Positions 1-14,107 of a stretch of 64,000 nt of DNA are shown in pieces. Origin of the DNA: Ovis canadensis (Eukaryota > Chordata > Mammalia > Artiodactyla > Bovidae); contig NC_091247.1 in the NCBI RefSeq assembly GCF_042477335.2, positions 6,780,501-6,844,500 on the forward strand, written 5' to 3'. The notes under the pieces were generated by a model that saw only the letters and a list, made by a program, of their open reading frames with translations, was not told the origin of the DNA and ran no database searches. Every line of letters begins with the position of its first letter. Within the stretch, counting starts at the first letter, position 1. A program made the position numbers and the translations under genes.

Positions 1-287
1 CATGAGTCAGCTCTTCACATTAGGAGCCTAGAGTATTGGAGTTTCAGCTTCAGCATCAGTCCTTCCAATGAATATTCAGGATTGATTTCCTTGAGGATTG
101 ACTGGTTGGATCTCCTTGCAGTCCAAGGGACTCTCAAGGGTCTTCTCCAACACCACAGTTCAAAAGCATCAGTTCTTCGGCGCTCAGCTTTTCTTATAGC
201 CCAACTTTCACATCCATACATGACTACTGGAAAAACCACAGCTTTGATTAGAGAGACCTTTGTTGGCAAAGTAATGTCTCTGCTTTT
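1..287 (-). mobile_element. BovB LINE, 3' segment left of the CBX1 insertion
   Basis: On the - strand it encodes the conserved end of BovB ORF2 (VVMYGCESWAIRKAERRRTD, WCWRRPLRVPWTARRSNQSI). It continues at 2399 after the retrocopy. BovB is an RTE-clade retrotransposon that entered ruminants by horizontal transfer. Confidence 0.93.
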
Positions 288-2398
<2,111 letters not shown>

Positions 2399-3823
2399 TG
2401 TCTCTGCTTTTCAATAAGCTGTCTAGGTTGGTCACAGCTTTTCTTTTCAAGGAGCAGATATTCAGGGAGGGGCCTTTTGTCAGTGTTCTTAGATCTGTTC
2501 CTGCTGCTTGCGCCAACTTCTCAGAGAAATTAAAAGAGCACGCCTTTTAATTTCATGGCTGCAGTCACCATCTGCACCAATTTGGGAGTTCCCAAAATAG
2601 TCTGTCACTGCTTCCATTGTTTCCCTATTTGCCATGAAGTGATGGGACCAGATGCCATGATCTTCATTTTCTGAATGTTGAGCTTTAAGCCAAGTTTTTC
2701 ACTCTCTTCTTTTACTTTCATCAAGAGGCTTTTGAGTTCCTCTTCACTTTCTGCCATAACGGTGGGGTCATCTGCATATCTGAGGTTATTGATATTTCTC
2801 CTGGCAATCTTGATTCCAGCTTGTGCTTCATCCAGCCCAGCATTTCGCATGATGTATTCTGCATATAAGTTAAATAAGCAGGGTGACAATATACAGCCTT
2901 GATGTACTCTTTTTCCTGTTTGGAACCAGTCTGTTGTTCCATGTCCATTTCTTGCTGTTGCTTCTTGACCTGCATATAGGTTTCTCAAGAGGCAGTCAGG
3001 TGGTCTGGTATTCCCATCTCTTGAAGAATTTTCCACAGTTTGTTGTGATCCACACAGTCAAAGGCTTTGGCGTAGTCTATAAAGCAGAAATAGATGTTTT
3101 TCTGGAACTCTCTTGCTTATTCGATGATCCAGCGGATGTTGGCAATTTGATCTCTGGTTCCTCTGCCTTTTCTAAAACCAGCTTGAACATCTGGAAGTTC
3201 ATGGTTCACACACTGTCGAAGCCTGGCTTGGAGAACTTTGAGCATTGCTTTGCTAGCGTGTGAGATGAGTGCAATTGTGCAATAGTTTGAACATTCTTTG
3301 GCATTGCCTTTCTTTGAGATTGGAATGAAAACTGACCTTTTCCAGTCCTGTGGCCACTGCTGAGTTTTCCAAATTTGCTGGCATACTGAGTGCAGCACTT
3401 TCACAACATCATCTTTTAGGATTTGAAATAACTCGACTGGACTTCCATCACTTCCACTAGCTTTGTTCATAGTGATGCTTCCTAAGGCCCACTTGACTTC
3501 GCATTCTAGGATGTCTGGCTCTAGGTGAGTGATCACACCATCGTGATTATCTGGGTTGTGAAGATCTTTTTTGTACAGTTCTTCGTGTGTTCTTGCCACC
3601 TCTTCTTAATACCTTCTGCTTCTGTTAGGTCTATAGCATTTCTGTCCTTTATTGTGCCCATCTTTGCATGAAATGTTCCCTTGGTATCTCTAATTTTCTT
3701 GAAGAGATCTCTGGTCTCTCCCATTCTGTTCTTTTCATCTATTTCTTTGCATTGATCACTGAGGAAGGCTTTCTTAGCTCTTCTTGCTATTCTTTGGAAC
3801 TCTGCATTCAAATGGGTATATCC
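2399..3823 (-). mobile_element. BovB LINE, reverse-transcriptase segment right of the CBX1 insertion
   Basis: Continuation of the element at 1-287. The RT domain is recognisable: KTQQWPQDWKRSVFIPISKK, QAGFRKGRGTRDQIANIRWI and the catalytic YADD (in NNLRYADDPTVMAE). The frame is broken by stops, for example AAA to TAA after RWIIE, so it is dead. Similarity to BovB stops at about 3823, a 5' truncation. Confidence 0.93.
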
Positions 3824-3936
3824 AAAGGAACCTCCAGGGAAGTCCCTATATATAGTTCTTATCCTGTTTTCAGGTAATTAATTCAATGTTGGTCTCGATC
3901 CCGACTGGATTGACAGTTGGAGGGCCGGTGGCCCTT

Positions 3937-3970
3937 CACACACACACGCACACACACACACACACACACA
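3937..3970 (+). repeat. CA dinucleotide microsatellite
   Basis: About 17 CA units with one CG interruption. Confidence 0.95.
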
Positions 3971-4059
3971 TCCTAGGCCAAGGGCTCTGCCTCTGGAATT
4001 AGACTGGATCACTTAAATAAACCTATCCCAACACCAGCAGCAGCAGTCATGTACATGTA

Positions 4060-4200
4060 GTGCCAGTCACAATTCTATGTGCTACCTGGATTAGCTCAGT
4101 AATCCTCAGAGGAAGGTCTATTCTCATGCCCATTTTAGAGATGGGGAAAGTGAGGCTCAGGGAGGAAGCAGTGGTGCCCGGCAGCAACTGACTCAGACCT
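4060..4200 (-). repeat. MIR SINE fragment
   Basis: Contains the diagnostic core ATTTTAGAGATGGGGAAAGT and TGAGGCTCAG, reverse orientation. Confidence 0.7.
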
Positions 4201-4846
4201 GTGCTCCCTGCTGCTCCTTAGCCGCTTGGCCCTAAGGGCAGGTAACTGGGCATCTCCAGGTCCCAGTTTTACTTTCTTCAAAAGTGGGATAAGAAGATTT
4301 AACACATAAAGTGGTCATAGAAAATCAGCACCTTTCAAACTAAAACTCAACCCCTGGGTTGACTTTATCGTCACAGACAGGAAGCAGAGTTCTGTTCTTT
4401 TGGTAATAAGCTGGGTTTTCAGAGTTGAATTTTTGAAGTCCAACTTGCTTGAAATCAGCCCCCTATTTGGGCCTGTACCTTGCAGGCAGCTTCTACAGAT
4501 TGATTCACAGGTCCTGGGAGCTGAACTTCAAGGCTTGAGTTTCACTTGAGATTCTAATCACATCTGTGACCTTTGTATCAAGTGTCTTAAGGAAATAAAA
4601 TAAAACCAGAAAGACAAGTCCTAGAATATTTTATGTAAAGCTGCACTGTCCCTATGGCAACCTCAAACCAGAAATGACCCCTGAGCTCCTGAAATGTGAA
4701 GAGTCCAAACTGGGATGTGTCACGAGTCTAGAATTCATGCCTAAATATGAAAAAAAAAGTTAAATATCTAGTTAATAATTTAAAAATATTGATTACATGT
4801 TAAAATTATATTTTGGATCTATTGGTTAAATATAATACATTTCTGT

Positions 4847-5096
4847 GTGTGTGCTAAATCACTTCAGTTGCATCTGACTCTTTTCAATCACATGGACTGC
4901 AGTACGCCAGGCTTCCTTCCTTGTAAGTGGGAGGGGTGTAGCCTGCCAGGCCTCTCTGTCCAGGGGATTCTCCAGGCAAGAATACTGAAGTGGGTTGCCA
5001 TGCCCTCCTTCAGGGGATCTTTCTGACTCAAGGATCAAACCTACATTCCCTGTTTTGGTAGGCAGGTTCTTTACCACTAGCGCCAACTGGGAAGCT
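4847..5096 (-). mobile_element. Bov-tA/Bov-A SINE
   Basis: Reverse orientation: GCTAAATCACTTCAG at the left, GCGCCAACTGGGAAGCTC at the right. It carries an atypical internal segment at 4911-4936 that recurs at 5446-5471. Confidence 0.85.
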
Positions 5097-5226
5097 CAAA
5101 ATATATTATTATGATGGCTAAATGATATCCCACAAGGATATTACGTCTTAACTCCTGGAATCTATAAGTGTTACTGTAATGGGAAAAGGATCTTTATTGC
5201 AATCGTGTTTCAGTTAAAAATTTTTT

Positions 5227-5314
5227 TGACTGTGGAATCTTACTTCCCTGACCAGGAATTGAACCCATGCCCCCGAAGTGTGGAGTCTTGACCACTGGAC
5301 CACCAGGAGTGTCT
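5227..5314 (-). mobile_element. CHR-type (tRNA-Glu) SINE fragment
   Basis: Shows TGACCAGGAATTGAACCC and GACCACTGGACCACCAGGA, hallmarks of the ruminant-cetacean CHR family in reverse. Confidence 0.8.
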
Positions 5315-5382
5315 TCAGTTGAAGATCTTCAAATAAGGAGATTATCGTGGATTAGCCTAGTAAACCCTAAGTGAAATCACAT

Positions 5383-5471
5383 GTTGTTGTTCAGTAGCTT
5401 AGTCGCATCTGACTCTTTGCAACCTCGTGGTCTGCAGCACACCAGGCTTCCTTCCTTGTAAGTGGGAGGGG
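5383..5471 (-). mobile_element. Bov-A fragment
   Basis: Starts TTGTTGTTCAGTAGCTTAGT, the reversed BovB/Bov-A tail, and ends in the same unusual segment as the copy at 4847. Confidence 0.75.
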
Positions 5472-6029
5472 GGCAACCACAAGCCAAGAAAGCTGGAAGA
5501 GACAAGGAACAGATTTTCTCCTAGAGGGCGGGGGGAGCTCAGCCCTGCTGACACCTGGGTTTCACACTTTCAGCCTCCAGAACTTGAGAGAGTTACGTTT
5601 CTGTAGTTTTAACTTCACCAAATCTCTGGTGATTTATTACAGTATTCTGGGGGAACTCAAACAGTTATTGAAATTAATTTCACTGTTTCTTTTTTTGTTT
5701 TTAAACATGACTACTAGAAAATGGTTACTTACGAACATGGCTGGCCCTCGTGGTGACCTTGGACCTTTCTCCAAGGAAAGGAAGCCACCTTTCCTCTCTG
5801 GCTCCTTGTTCAACAAGGCGTTGAACCAGAGTCACACTTCTTATCTGCAGTTCTTGGGTTTCTGCAGATCCAGGAAGGTGCCTGCCGATTTATTTTTAGG
5901 TTGGCAGTACTGGTTAAAGATATCTTTGGTCTTTGGCTGGATTACATGAACTAAGCACTCTCTAGAGATCCAACCAGCAGTTACACGTGTCCTGTGGACA
6001 CGCAGACCCTTTTAAAAACACAGAAAGAC

Positions 6030-6480
6030 ATTTTGTTAGTTTCTTGGGGCTGCCGTGACAAACTACCGCATATAAACAACAGAATTTTTTTCTCTAGTAG
6101 TTCTGGAAGCCAGAGGTCTGAAATTCTGGTGTGGGCAGGGTTGGTCACCTCCAGGGGAGTCTCTTTCCCGCCCCTTTCCCAGCTTCAGGTGTCGGCTGGC
6201 AGCCCTTGGTGTCCTTGGCTTGTGGCTACATCACTCCAATTTCTGCCTGTATCTCTACGTGGCCGTTCTGAGTCTGAGTCTCTTTCTCTGTTCTCTCTCA
6301 AGGTCACCAGTCATTGCACTGAGTCCACCTCAAATCTGAGATGACCTTAACTTAATTAAGGACCTAGGTGATAGTGAAGGATAGGGGAGGTATGGTGGGA
6401 CTGGTATGCTGCCGTCCGTGGGGTCACAGAGTGGGACACGGCTTAGCGGCTGAACAACAACAAACTTAATTACGTATGCA
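6030..6480 (+). repeat. Old interspersed repeat, interrupted by a Bov-tA tail
   Basis: Contains GGGGCTGCCGTGACAAACTA and AGTTCTGGAAGCCAGAGGTC. Related copies occur at 19830, 23555 and 38100, all in + orientation. I recognise the type but not its family name. A Bov-tA tail fragment (6395-6463) splits it. Confidence 0.6.
6395..6463 (+). mobile_element. Bov-tA tail fragment
   Basis: CTGCCGTCCGTGGGGTCACA followed by a diverged GACACGGCTTAGCGG. Confidence 0.75.
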
Positions 6481-6920
6481 AAGACCCTGCGGTGGTTAAT
6501 TTAATGTGTCAACTTGACTGGTTCACTGGGTACCTAGATTAAGCATTATTTCTGAGGGTGTCTGTGAGAATGTTTCTGGATGAGATTAGCATTTGAATCA
6601 GTGGACTCAGGAAAGTCAGACGCCCTCCCCAGAGTAGGTGGGCTTCATCCAGTCACCAGGGCTGAATGACGATTCACCCTTCTTTTCCTGCCTCCCCGGC
6701 TCACTCACTTCCCCAGCCCTCAGGCTGAGGTTTAAACCATTGACTCCCCTGGTTCTCAAGCCTTTGGACTTGGATTGAACTATGCTACCAGTTTTCCGGG
6801 TCTCCAGCTTGCAGATGGCAGTTCACAGGACTTCTCAGACTCTATAATCACAGAAGCTAATTTCTCATAATAAATCCCTTTAGAGGATAGATAGACAAAC
6901 TCTATCTGGATTATATAGAG

Positions 6921-7123
6921 ATACCCAGGTGGTGCTAGTGGTGAAGAACCTGCCTGCCAGTGCAGGAGACTCAGGAGACTCGGGTTTGACCCCTGGGTTG
7001 GAAAGATCCCCTGGAGAAGGAAATGGCAACCCACTCCAGTATGCGTGCCTGGAGAATCCCATGGACAGAGAAGGCTGGCAGGCTACAGTCCATAAAGTCA
7101 CAAAGAGTCAGACGTAACTGAAG
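6921..7123 (+). mobile_element. Bov-tA SINE
   Basis: Complete head-to-tail copy: GGTGGTGCTAGTGGTGAAGA, AAGATCCCCTGGAGAAGGAA, ending in GAGTCAGACGTAACTGA. Confidence 0.9.
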
Positions 7124-7182
7124 CCATTTAGATTGTATCTATATAGTTATATAGTCATACAATCTCTCCTCTCTGTCTACAG

Positions 7183-7226
7183 CATATATATATATTTATA
7201 TATATATATACACACACACACACATG
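7183..7226 (+). repeat. TA/CA microsatellite
   Basis: Alternating TA units followed by nine CA units. Confidence 0.9.
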
Positions 7227-7243
7227 AATGATTTGATTGATGG

Positions 7244-7422
7244 TTGATTTTTTGGGGTGAGAGGTGTCTGGTCTTTATTGTAGCACTCAGACTCAGTAGT
7301 TCTGGCACTCGGGCCTAGTTGCCCTGCAGTCTGTGGGGTCTTAGTTCCCTGGCCAGGGATTGAACCCATGTCACCTGGGTTGGAAGGTGGATTCTTAACC
7401 ACTGGACCACCAGGGAAGTCCC
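7244..7422 (-). mobile_element. CHR-type SINE
   Basis: Ends CCACTGGACCACCAGGGAAG and contains TGGCCAGGGATTGAACCCAT in reverse orientation. Confidence 0.88.
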
Positions 7423-7799
7423 TGATTTTGTTTTTTATTTTGTTTTTCTGGAAAACCCTAATACAGACCCCATTTCCAAATAAGGGCACATTCACAGGTA
7501 CTGTGGGTTAGGACTCAGACACATCCTTTCTGGGGACATTATTCAACACCCTACAGACATGTTACCTCTGTCTTTGTAGAGGCTGGACTGCAAAGGGGGC
7601 TCAGAGCATGGGTCTGCAACTCTGCAGATCAGGATTTGAATTCTCCACTTGTGATCCTGTTACTATTGCTGTTTTTCTCCCTGGAACCTCAGTAATCTTC
7701 TATGAAAATTGGAAATCTTGGTGTTATGAGTATTTGCTCCAAAAGATTGTTGTGAGACCTCTCTTTAGCTCTTAGGATAAGTTACCCTGAAGCTGCAAC

Positions 7800-8035
7800 A
7801 CTTTGGTGACCTGTTGGGAAGTGCCGACTCACTGGAAAGAAACCTGATGCTGGGGGAAATTGAGGACAAGTGGAGAAGGCGGCAACAAGAGGATGAGATG
7901 GTCAGATAGCATCACCAACTCAATGGATATGAATTTGAGCAAACTCTAGGAGATAGTGGAGGACAGAGGAGCCTGGCATGCTACAGTCCATGGGGTTGCA
8001 AAGAGTCATATGTGACTTAGCAACTGAACAACAAA
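7800..8035 (+). mobile_element. BovB 3' end fragment
   Basis: Matches the last part of BovB: GATGAGATGGTCAGATAGCA, then the tail GTCCATGGGGTTGCAAAGAG. Confidence 0.85.
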
Positions 8036-9890
8036 CAGCAATTACTGTTTGTTCTTATTTATAATAAGATGTTGGCCTCCTGAAAGGCCTTATCAAGGCC
8101 TGATGTTATTCCTTCTCTGGCTTTGATTAGGACATGCCTTCTCCCCTCACCCCACACTCAGTCACCCTGAGCTCAGGGCCAGTCTTGTGTGTTCACACAG
8201 GGTCCTAAGCTTGGTTAACTGCTCTGCTGTCTTCTTAATAACTTCTGAACAAGGGACTTTGCATTTTCATCTTGCACTGAGGCCCACAAACTTGGTAACC
8301 AGACCGGCTTGAGGTCACTGTGCTTCCTGTGTCTGTAGCCGTGAGGGGTAAGAATTTTCCCCTCTGGTCTGAGTTGGTTCAGTGGCACACGGGATGATGG
8401 CCCCTCTAAGAGGAATCTTTCTGAACTGGGTCTTGGCCGCTGGAAAACATGGGCTCTAAGAATCAGCTGATGGGGCAGCTGTTTCACCTGGAAGAGGAGA
8501 TTTGGGATGGACCCAGCGTGTCCTCCAATTTCTGAAGGGCAGTGCGGAGAAGAAGGGAATAGCAGTATTTTCAGTGGCCCAGGAAGGCAGATCCAGCTCA
8601 GTGTAAAGGAAGAATTTTGAACAGAGAGTTGTGCAGGATGGGAATGGCTGACTTCTGTTCAAACCTTAGCTCTGTCTGGAGGCTGAGAGCACGGGCTCTG
8701 TCTTGGGGTATTTCCATCTCTGCCTAAATCTGTGGCCTTAGAGAAGGTCATTCAGAGCCCTGAGTCCATTTTCCCATGTAGGAAACAGGCCCGAGAATGC
8801 TCCCTAACATGTAAAACAAAAGGCAAATTTACAGGTACAGCCTGGAAAGGAAGCCTGGCTCCTGGGAGGTTACCTAACGCTAACAGCTGCCACCGTTGCT
8901 ATTGTTGCTCTTGTTATTATTACTGGAAGACAGTGAGTTCCCCAAACTGGCAGGGTTCGAGTGGAGATGGCCCAGTCGGGACTTCCAGAGATGACCCTTG
9001 CACCAGAGCTAAAGGAGGAAGTGACCTCTTTGCCCCCTGGACAGTTTCAGCATCTGGCATATTTGGAGGATTAGTTTAGAAACCTACAGTCATAAAAGAC
9101 TGTCTTTGTCCTGGAGGGAGAGGGGGTGGTGCTTTTTTTGGTGGAGTGGAAGAAGTCTGGGGGCCTGGAGGCTGCTGAAGAAGTGGGAGGTGGGGGTGTT
9201 CCCATCGTTCTTGCCTTTGAAAACTTCAGCCAGCTGTCCCCTGAGCCATCACATGCTGAGCATGATCTCAGGAATGCACAAGAGCCCCTCCAGGGCCTCC
9301 CGTGAAATGGGCTCCCAATGTGTCTGAGAGCCGGACACGGAAAGCAGCATCGGTGGGTGGTGTGCGTGGGAGAGCAGGCTGGCATGTTCCACTCGATGTG
9401 AACACCCCAGGCAGGGAAGGGCCTCGACCCTGGCTGATCCCGGAGCCTCTGTCTGGGGTCCATGCTTGGGCTGACTGCCGCTTCCCTGGAAAAGTCTTGG
9501 CCGTGGTTCGTGCTGAGACAAACATATCTCCTCTCTCCTACTCACTCCGCCCGCTCCTCTTGGCTATGTCACGTCCCCAGGCTGTTTCCAGGAACTGCTG
9601 ATCCTGCTTGACTGCATCAGTGCCCGGATCTGAGGCCCGGAGCCCAGGAGCAGCAGATGGGGTCCATCCAGGACACGCTGGGTCAGAGCTCGGAAGAGCC
9701 AGAAGGGTGTTTCCTTCCCCGGAGACAGACAAGGATGGGAGTCACGGCCAGCCCCAGCGACTCACCTGCATCTTGCGCACACAGGCAGGCAGTCCATCTC
9801 CCGACAAACGCTGACCCAGCACAGCTCTATGCAGACGCCGCTCTAGGTGTGCAAATACAGCCACAAACAAGATGGCCACCTTGGCTTTTC
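8036..9890. other. Intergenic DNA, no gene seen
   Basis: A MIR remnant lies at about 8685-8825. From 9240 to 9770 the DNA is GC-rich with overlapping open frames that resemble no protein. Confidence 0.55.
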
Positions 9891-9894
9891 TGTT

Positions 9895-10117
9895 TCATGG
9901 AAAATTAGCCATTTTAAAGTGTACAATTCAGCGACATCAAGCGCGTTCATATTGTTGTGCACCCCATCACCACCAACCCTCTCTGAAACACTTTCATCTT
10001 CCCCCAAGGACACTGCATATGCATCAAACCATCACTCCCATGCCCCCTCCACTGCCCCCTGGCCACCATCTGTTTTCTGTCTCTGGATTTGCCTCTCCTG
10101 GATATTGCCTATGTCGA
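9895..10117 (-). mobile_element. Old L1, left part of a split copy
   Basis: AAAGTGTACAATTCAGCGAC and TTGTTGTGCACCCCATCACC are typical of an old L1 3' region in reverse. It appears to resume at 11855 after a 1.7-kb insertion. Confidence 0.7.
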
Positions 10118-11853
10118 CTTAAAAAAAAAGATGTACAACTTGAGAGTTGTGAGTTAAGTTTTATTTGGGGCAAAATGAGGACTGCAGCCCAGGAGGCAGC
10201 ATCTCAGAGAGCTCTGAGAGACTGCTCCAAAGTGGCAGTGCGGAAAAGTCAATATATAAGGTTTTGGTAATGGTATGGACCTAACAGAAGCAGTACGTGA
10301 ACTGTGAACTTTCAGATGTTCAAGCTGGATTTAGAAAAGGCAGATGAACCAGAGATCAAATTGCCAACATCCGCTGGATCATCGAAAAAGCAAGCGAGTT
10401 CCAGAAAAACATCTATTTCTGCTCTATTGACTATGCCAAAGCCTTTGACTGTATAGATCACAACAAACTGTTGAAAACTCTGAAAGAGATGGCAATACCA
10501 GACCACCTTACTTGCCTCCAGAGAAATCAGGAAGCAACCATTAGAACTGGAGATGGAACCACAAACTGGTTCCAAATAGGGAAAGGAGTACATTAAGGCT
10601 GTATACGGTCACCCTGCTTATTTAACTTCTATGCAGAGTACATCATGAGAAATGCTGGACTGGATGAAGCACAAGCTGGAATCAAGATGGCCAGGAAAAA
10701 TATCAATAACCTCAGATATGCAAATGATACCACATTTATGGCAGAAATCGAAGAAGAACTAAAAAAGCCTCTTGATGAAAGTGAAAGAGTGAAAAAGTTG
10801 GCTTAAAAGTCAACATTCAGAAAACTAAGAACAGGGAACATCTGGTCCCATCACTTCATGGCAAATAGATGGGGAAACAGTGGAAACAGTGTCAGACTTT
10901 ATTTTTTCGGACTCCAAAATCACTGCAGATGGTGACTGCAGCCATGAAATTAAAAGACGCTTACTCCTTGGAAGAAAAGTTATGATCACTCTAAGCAGCA
11001 TATTAAAAAGCAGAGACAGTACTTTGCCAACAAAAGTCCATCTAGTCAGGGCTATGATTTTTCCAGTAGTCATGTATGGATGTGAGAGTTGGACTTTGAA
11101 AGCTGAGCACCAAAGAATTGATGTTTTTGAACTGTGTTGGAGAAGACTCTTGAGAGTCCCTTGGACTGCAAGGAGATCCAACCAGTCCATCCTAAAGGAA
11201 ATCAGTCCTGAATATTCATTGGAAGGACTGATGTTGAAGTAGAAACTCCAAGACTTTGGCCACCTGATGCAAAGAGCTAACTCGCTGGAAAAGACTCTGA
11301 TGCTGGGAAGGATTGAAGGCAGGAGGAGAAGGGGATGACAGAGGATGAGATGGTTGGATGGCATCACTGACTCAATGGACATGAGTTTGAGTAAACCCCG
11401 CGAGTAGTGATAAACAGGGAGGCCTGGCATGCTGCAGTCCGTGAGGTTGCAGAGTCAGACACGACTGAGCGACTGAACTAAACTGAACTGAAGGGTTCAG
11501 TGAAGGGGGAGTTCAGTGCCGCGAAGCACTCATTTTACAAAAGGTTTTGTTAGTCATGAGGGTCTGATGTCAACATGAAGGGATTTAGTGCTTCTCTAGA
11601 TATGAGGAGATGCAAGGATTGAGATCATAAAATCTGTTCCTAAAAACACCCAACTATCTAAAGATCTGTCCCACCAGATTCCCTGGAGCACAGAGTGCCT
11701 CCCTCCACCCTGAACTCCCTCAGGGGTTGTTGAGGGTCATCACCTATAGCAGCAGGGGGTTCAATTTCCGTGGAGGCAGATGGCAAAGGCCTTGTTGTGC
11801 GGTCATTGGCAGTGCTCTTGGGAAGTGCCAGTTTGTAGTTGGCACCTAGCCAG
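10118..11853. mobile_element. LTR-like element containing a BovB
   Basis: The two flanking parts (10118-10284 and 11492-11853) sit exactly inside a split L1 and resemble ruminant LTR sequence. Edges are approximate and no coding part is visible. If this is an endogenous retrovirus remnant, only LTR material remains. Confidence 0.5.
10285..11491 (+). mobile_element. BovB LINE, 5'-truncated, decayed RT
   Basis: Encodes SDVQAG, DQIANIRWIIEKAS, DYAKAFDCIDHNKLLKTL and VMYGCESWTLKAEHQRIDVF in several frames, with stops and indels between them. The RT catalytic site is damaged: where the other copy has YADD, this one reads RYAND. The 3' tail ends AACTGAACTGAA. Confidence 0.92.
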
Positions 11854-11854
11854 A

Positions 11855-12075
11855 GAATCACACAGTAGGTGGATTTCTGGGTCTGGCTCCTTCTCTTGTC
11901 TTGAAGTTTTTCAGGTTTGAACTGTAGTCTGTATCAGTATGCCATTCCCTTTAATGGCTGAATAACATTCCATTGTGTGACTATCCAGTCTTTTCTGGGT
12001 AGTCACTGGGCTTTACACCTGAGCAATCCTGCTATTTCTCATCAGGAAGAGTTTCCTGATGTGGAGAAGCTTGGA
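11855..12075 (-). mobile_element. Old L1, right part of a split copy
   Basis: AATCACACAGTA, then CTTTAATGGCTGAATAACAT, continue the reversed L1 broken at 10117. Confidence 0.65.
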
Positions 12076-12146
12076 GAGAGTGGAAAGGACCTTATATTAC
12101 ACTTGAAAATTATTTAAAAATTAAAAAAAAAGATTTATAAGAGAGG

Positions 12147-12268
12147 GCTTCGCTAGTGGTCCAGTGGTTAAGACTCCATGCTTCTATACTAAAGGGCACA
12201 GGTTCAATCCCTGGTTAGAGAACTCAGAATCCTCAGGCCACATGGTGGGGCCAAAAATAATTTAAAAT
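12147..12268 (+). mobile_element. CHR-type SINE
   Basis: GTGGTCCAGTGGTTAAGACT and AGGTTCAATCCCTGGTTAGA. Confidence 0.88.
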
Positions 12269-12365
12269 TACACAGTAAAGGTTGCTGCCTCTTGAGTGCC
12301 TGCCACGTACCAGCTCCTGTGGGCCTGGTAGAACAGCACTGACTCTGTGACAAGAATGTCCACCT

Positions 12366-12674
12366 TGGACTTCCCTGGTGGGGCAGTAGATGACAATCCA
12401 CCTGTCAATGCAGGGGACACGGGTTTGATCCCTGGTCCGGGAAGATGCCACATGCTGTGGAGCAGCTAAACGCATGGGCCACAACCTCTGAGCCCACAGA
12501 CTGAAACTACTGAAGTCTGCATGCCTAGAGCCTGTGCTCCACAACGAGAGAAGCCACCACAATGAGGAGCCCACACACAGCAACGAAGAGCAGCCCCTGC
12601 TCACCGCAACTAGAGAAAGCCCATGCAAAGCAACGAAGACCCAGTGCAGCCATAAATAAGTAAATAAATTAAAA
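12366..12674 (+). mobile_element. Long CHR-type SINE
   Basis: Full-length form: tRNA-like head, ACTGAAACTACTGAAGTC, CGAGAGAAGCCACCACAATG, ending in AATAAGTAAATAAATT. Same subfamily as the copy at 59271. Confidence 0.88.
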
Positions 12675-12921
12675 GAATGTCCTCCTGGACCAAAGCTCAG
12701 CTGTAGGACCCAGGGCAAGTACAGCTTCCATCTGGGCCCCACATCTCAAAAGTGGGTCTAACAGTCATCTCTTCTCAGGAAGGTTGAATATCATGACGCC
12801 TGTGATTAGCCCAGTGTTGGGTGTGAGGGAAATGCCACAGTGACCCTGGGGCCATCATCCCATCTGACTCAGGTTATCTGAAGAATGGGTTTCAGGGTCA
12901 GGAGCCTAGACAGACAGCTTG

Positions 12922-13149
12922 GCATGCACGCATGTTAAATTACTTCAGTCATGTATGATTCTTTATGGACCATAAAGATTCTTTATGGACCATAGCCCAC
13001 CAGGCTCCTCTGTCGATGGGCTTCTTCAGGCAAGAATACTGGAGTGGGTTGCCATGCCCTCCTCCAGGGGATCCTCCTGATCCAGGGATCAAACCCGAGT
13101 CTCTCTCATCTCTTGCATTGGAAGGTGGGTTCTTTATCAGTAGCGCCAC
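12922..13149 (-). mobile_element. Bov-tA SINE
   Basis: Reverse copy ending TTTATCAGTAGCGCCACCTG. It abuts the 3' end of a BovB in the same orientation. Confidence 0.88.
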
Positions 13150-13672
13150 CTGTTGCTGCTGTTCAATAGCTAAGTCCTGTCCAACTCTTTGACTCCATGG
13201 ACTGCAGGATGCCAGGCTTCTCTGTCCTCCCCTATGTCCTGGAGTTTGCTAAAACTCATGTCCATTGAGTCAGTGATGCCATCCAACCATCTCATCCTCT
13301 GTTTCCCCGTCCTCCTCCTGCCTTCAACCTTTCCCGGCATCAGGGTCTTTTCCAGCGAGTTAGCTCTTCGCATCAGGTGGCTAAAGTATTGGAGCTTCAA
13401 CTTCAGCATCAGTTCTTCCAGTGAATATTCAGGGTTGATTTCCTTCAGGATTGACTGGAATGATCTCTTTGCTGTCCAATGGACTCTCAAGAGTCTTTTC
13501 TAGCACCACAGTTGGAAAGCATCAATTCTTTGGCACTCAGCCTTCTTAATGGTCCAACCCTCACATCTGTACATGACTACTGGGAAAACCATAGCTTTGA
13601 CTATATGGACCTTTGTTGGCAAAGTGATGTCTCTGCTTTTTTAATATGCTGTCTAGGTTTGTCATAGCTTTT
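13150..13672 (-). mobile_element. BovB LINE, 3' end
   Basis: From the 3' tail (TTGCTGCTGTTCAATAGCTA) through GACTGGAATGATCTCTTTGC to CTGCTTTTTTAATATGCTGT, where it is truncated. Confidence 0.92.
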
Positions 13673-14107
13673 CGGGAAGCCCCAGATCAGCCTGGTTCAC
13701 TGATGGGTGGCTTCCGATCTTAACCATTTATCCTTGCCAATAAAGGTCAGCTTCTGTATTTCTACACTGCTGGATGAGTGTTTGTGCTGTCAGCGTGCTA
13801 ACTATCCAAATTTGAAATCGCGTTTTCTTTTCCAGCCCTAACTGAATAGTTATCAAAGACAGGTGTCCTGGGGCAATCTTGTTCTGGTCCCAACCTGCCT
13901 GGCAGCCAGCCCCCTCAGAGACACCTAGTCCTCTTCCTGGGCTCTTTGCTTGGCAGGCAGGAGAGACAGCCAGGTTCACTGCAGGGGAATTCCAAGAAGT
14001 AAGCAGAGAGGAGTTGGAATGCAGAACTGAACTCTGGGACTTCACGGATTTTGGACTCGATTCATATTCTAGATATATTTATAAAGATATCCAAATCAAA
14101 TTAGCTT

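Larger units (their letters stand above)
3824..4846. other. Intergenic DNA with MIR and CA repeat
   Basis: No gene seen. A CA run sits at 3937-3970 and a MIR remnant at about 4060-4200. The rest is unassigned. Confidence 0.6.
6490..7480 (+). repeat. Old interspersed repeat broken by two younger SINEs
   Basis: GGTTAATTTAATGTGTCAAC at the left and CTGGAAAACCCTAATACAGA at the right match one recalled mammalian repeat consensus, including the TA-rich run near its end (7183-7226). A Bov-tA (6921-7123) and a CHR SINE (7244-7422) lie inside it. The family name is not assigned. Confidence 0.55.
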
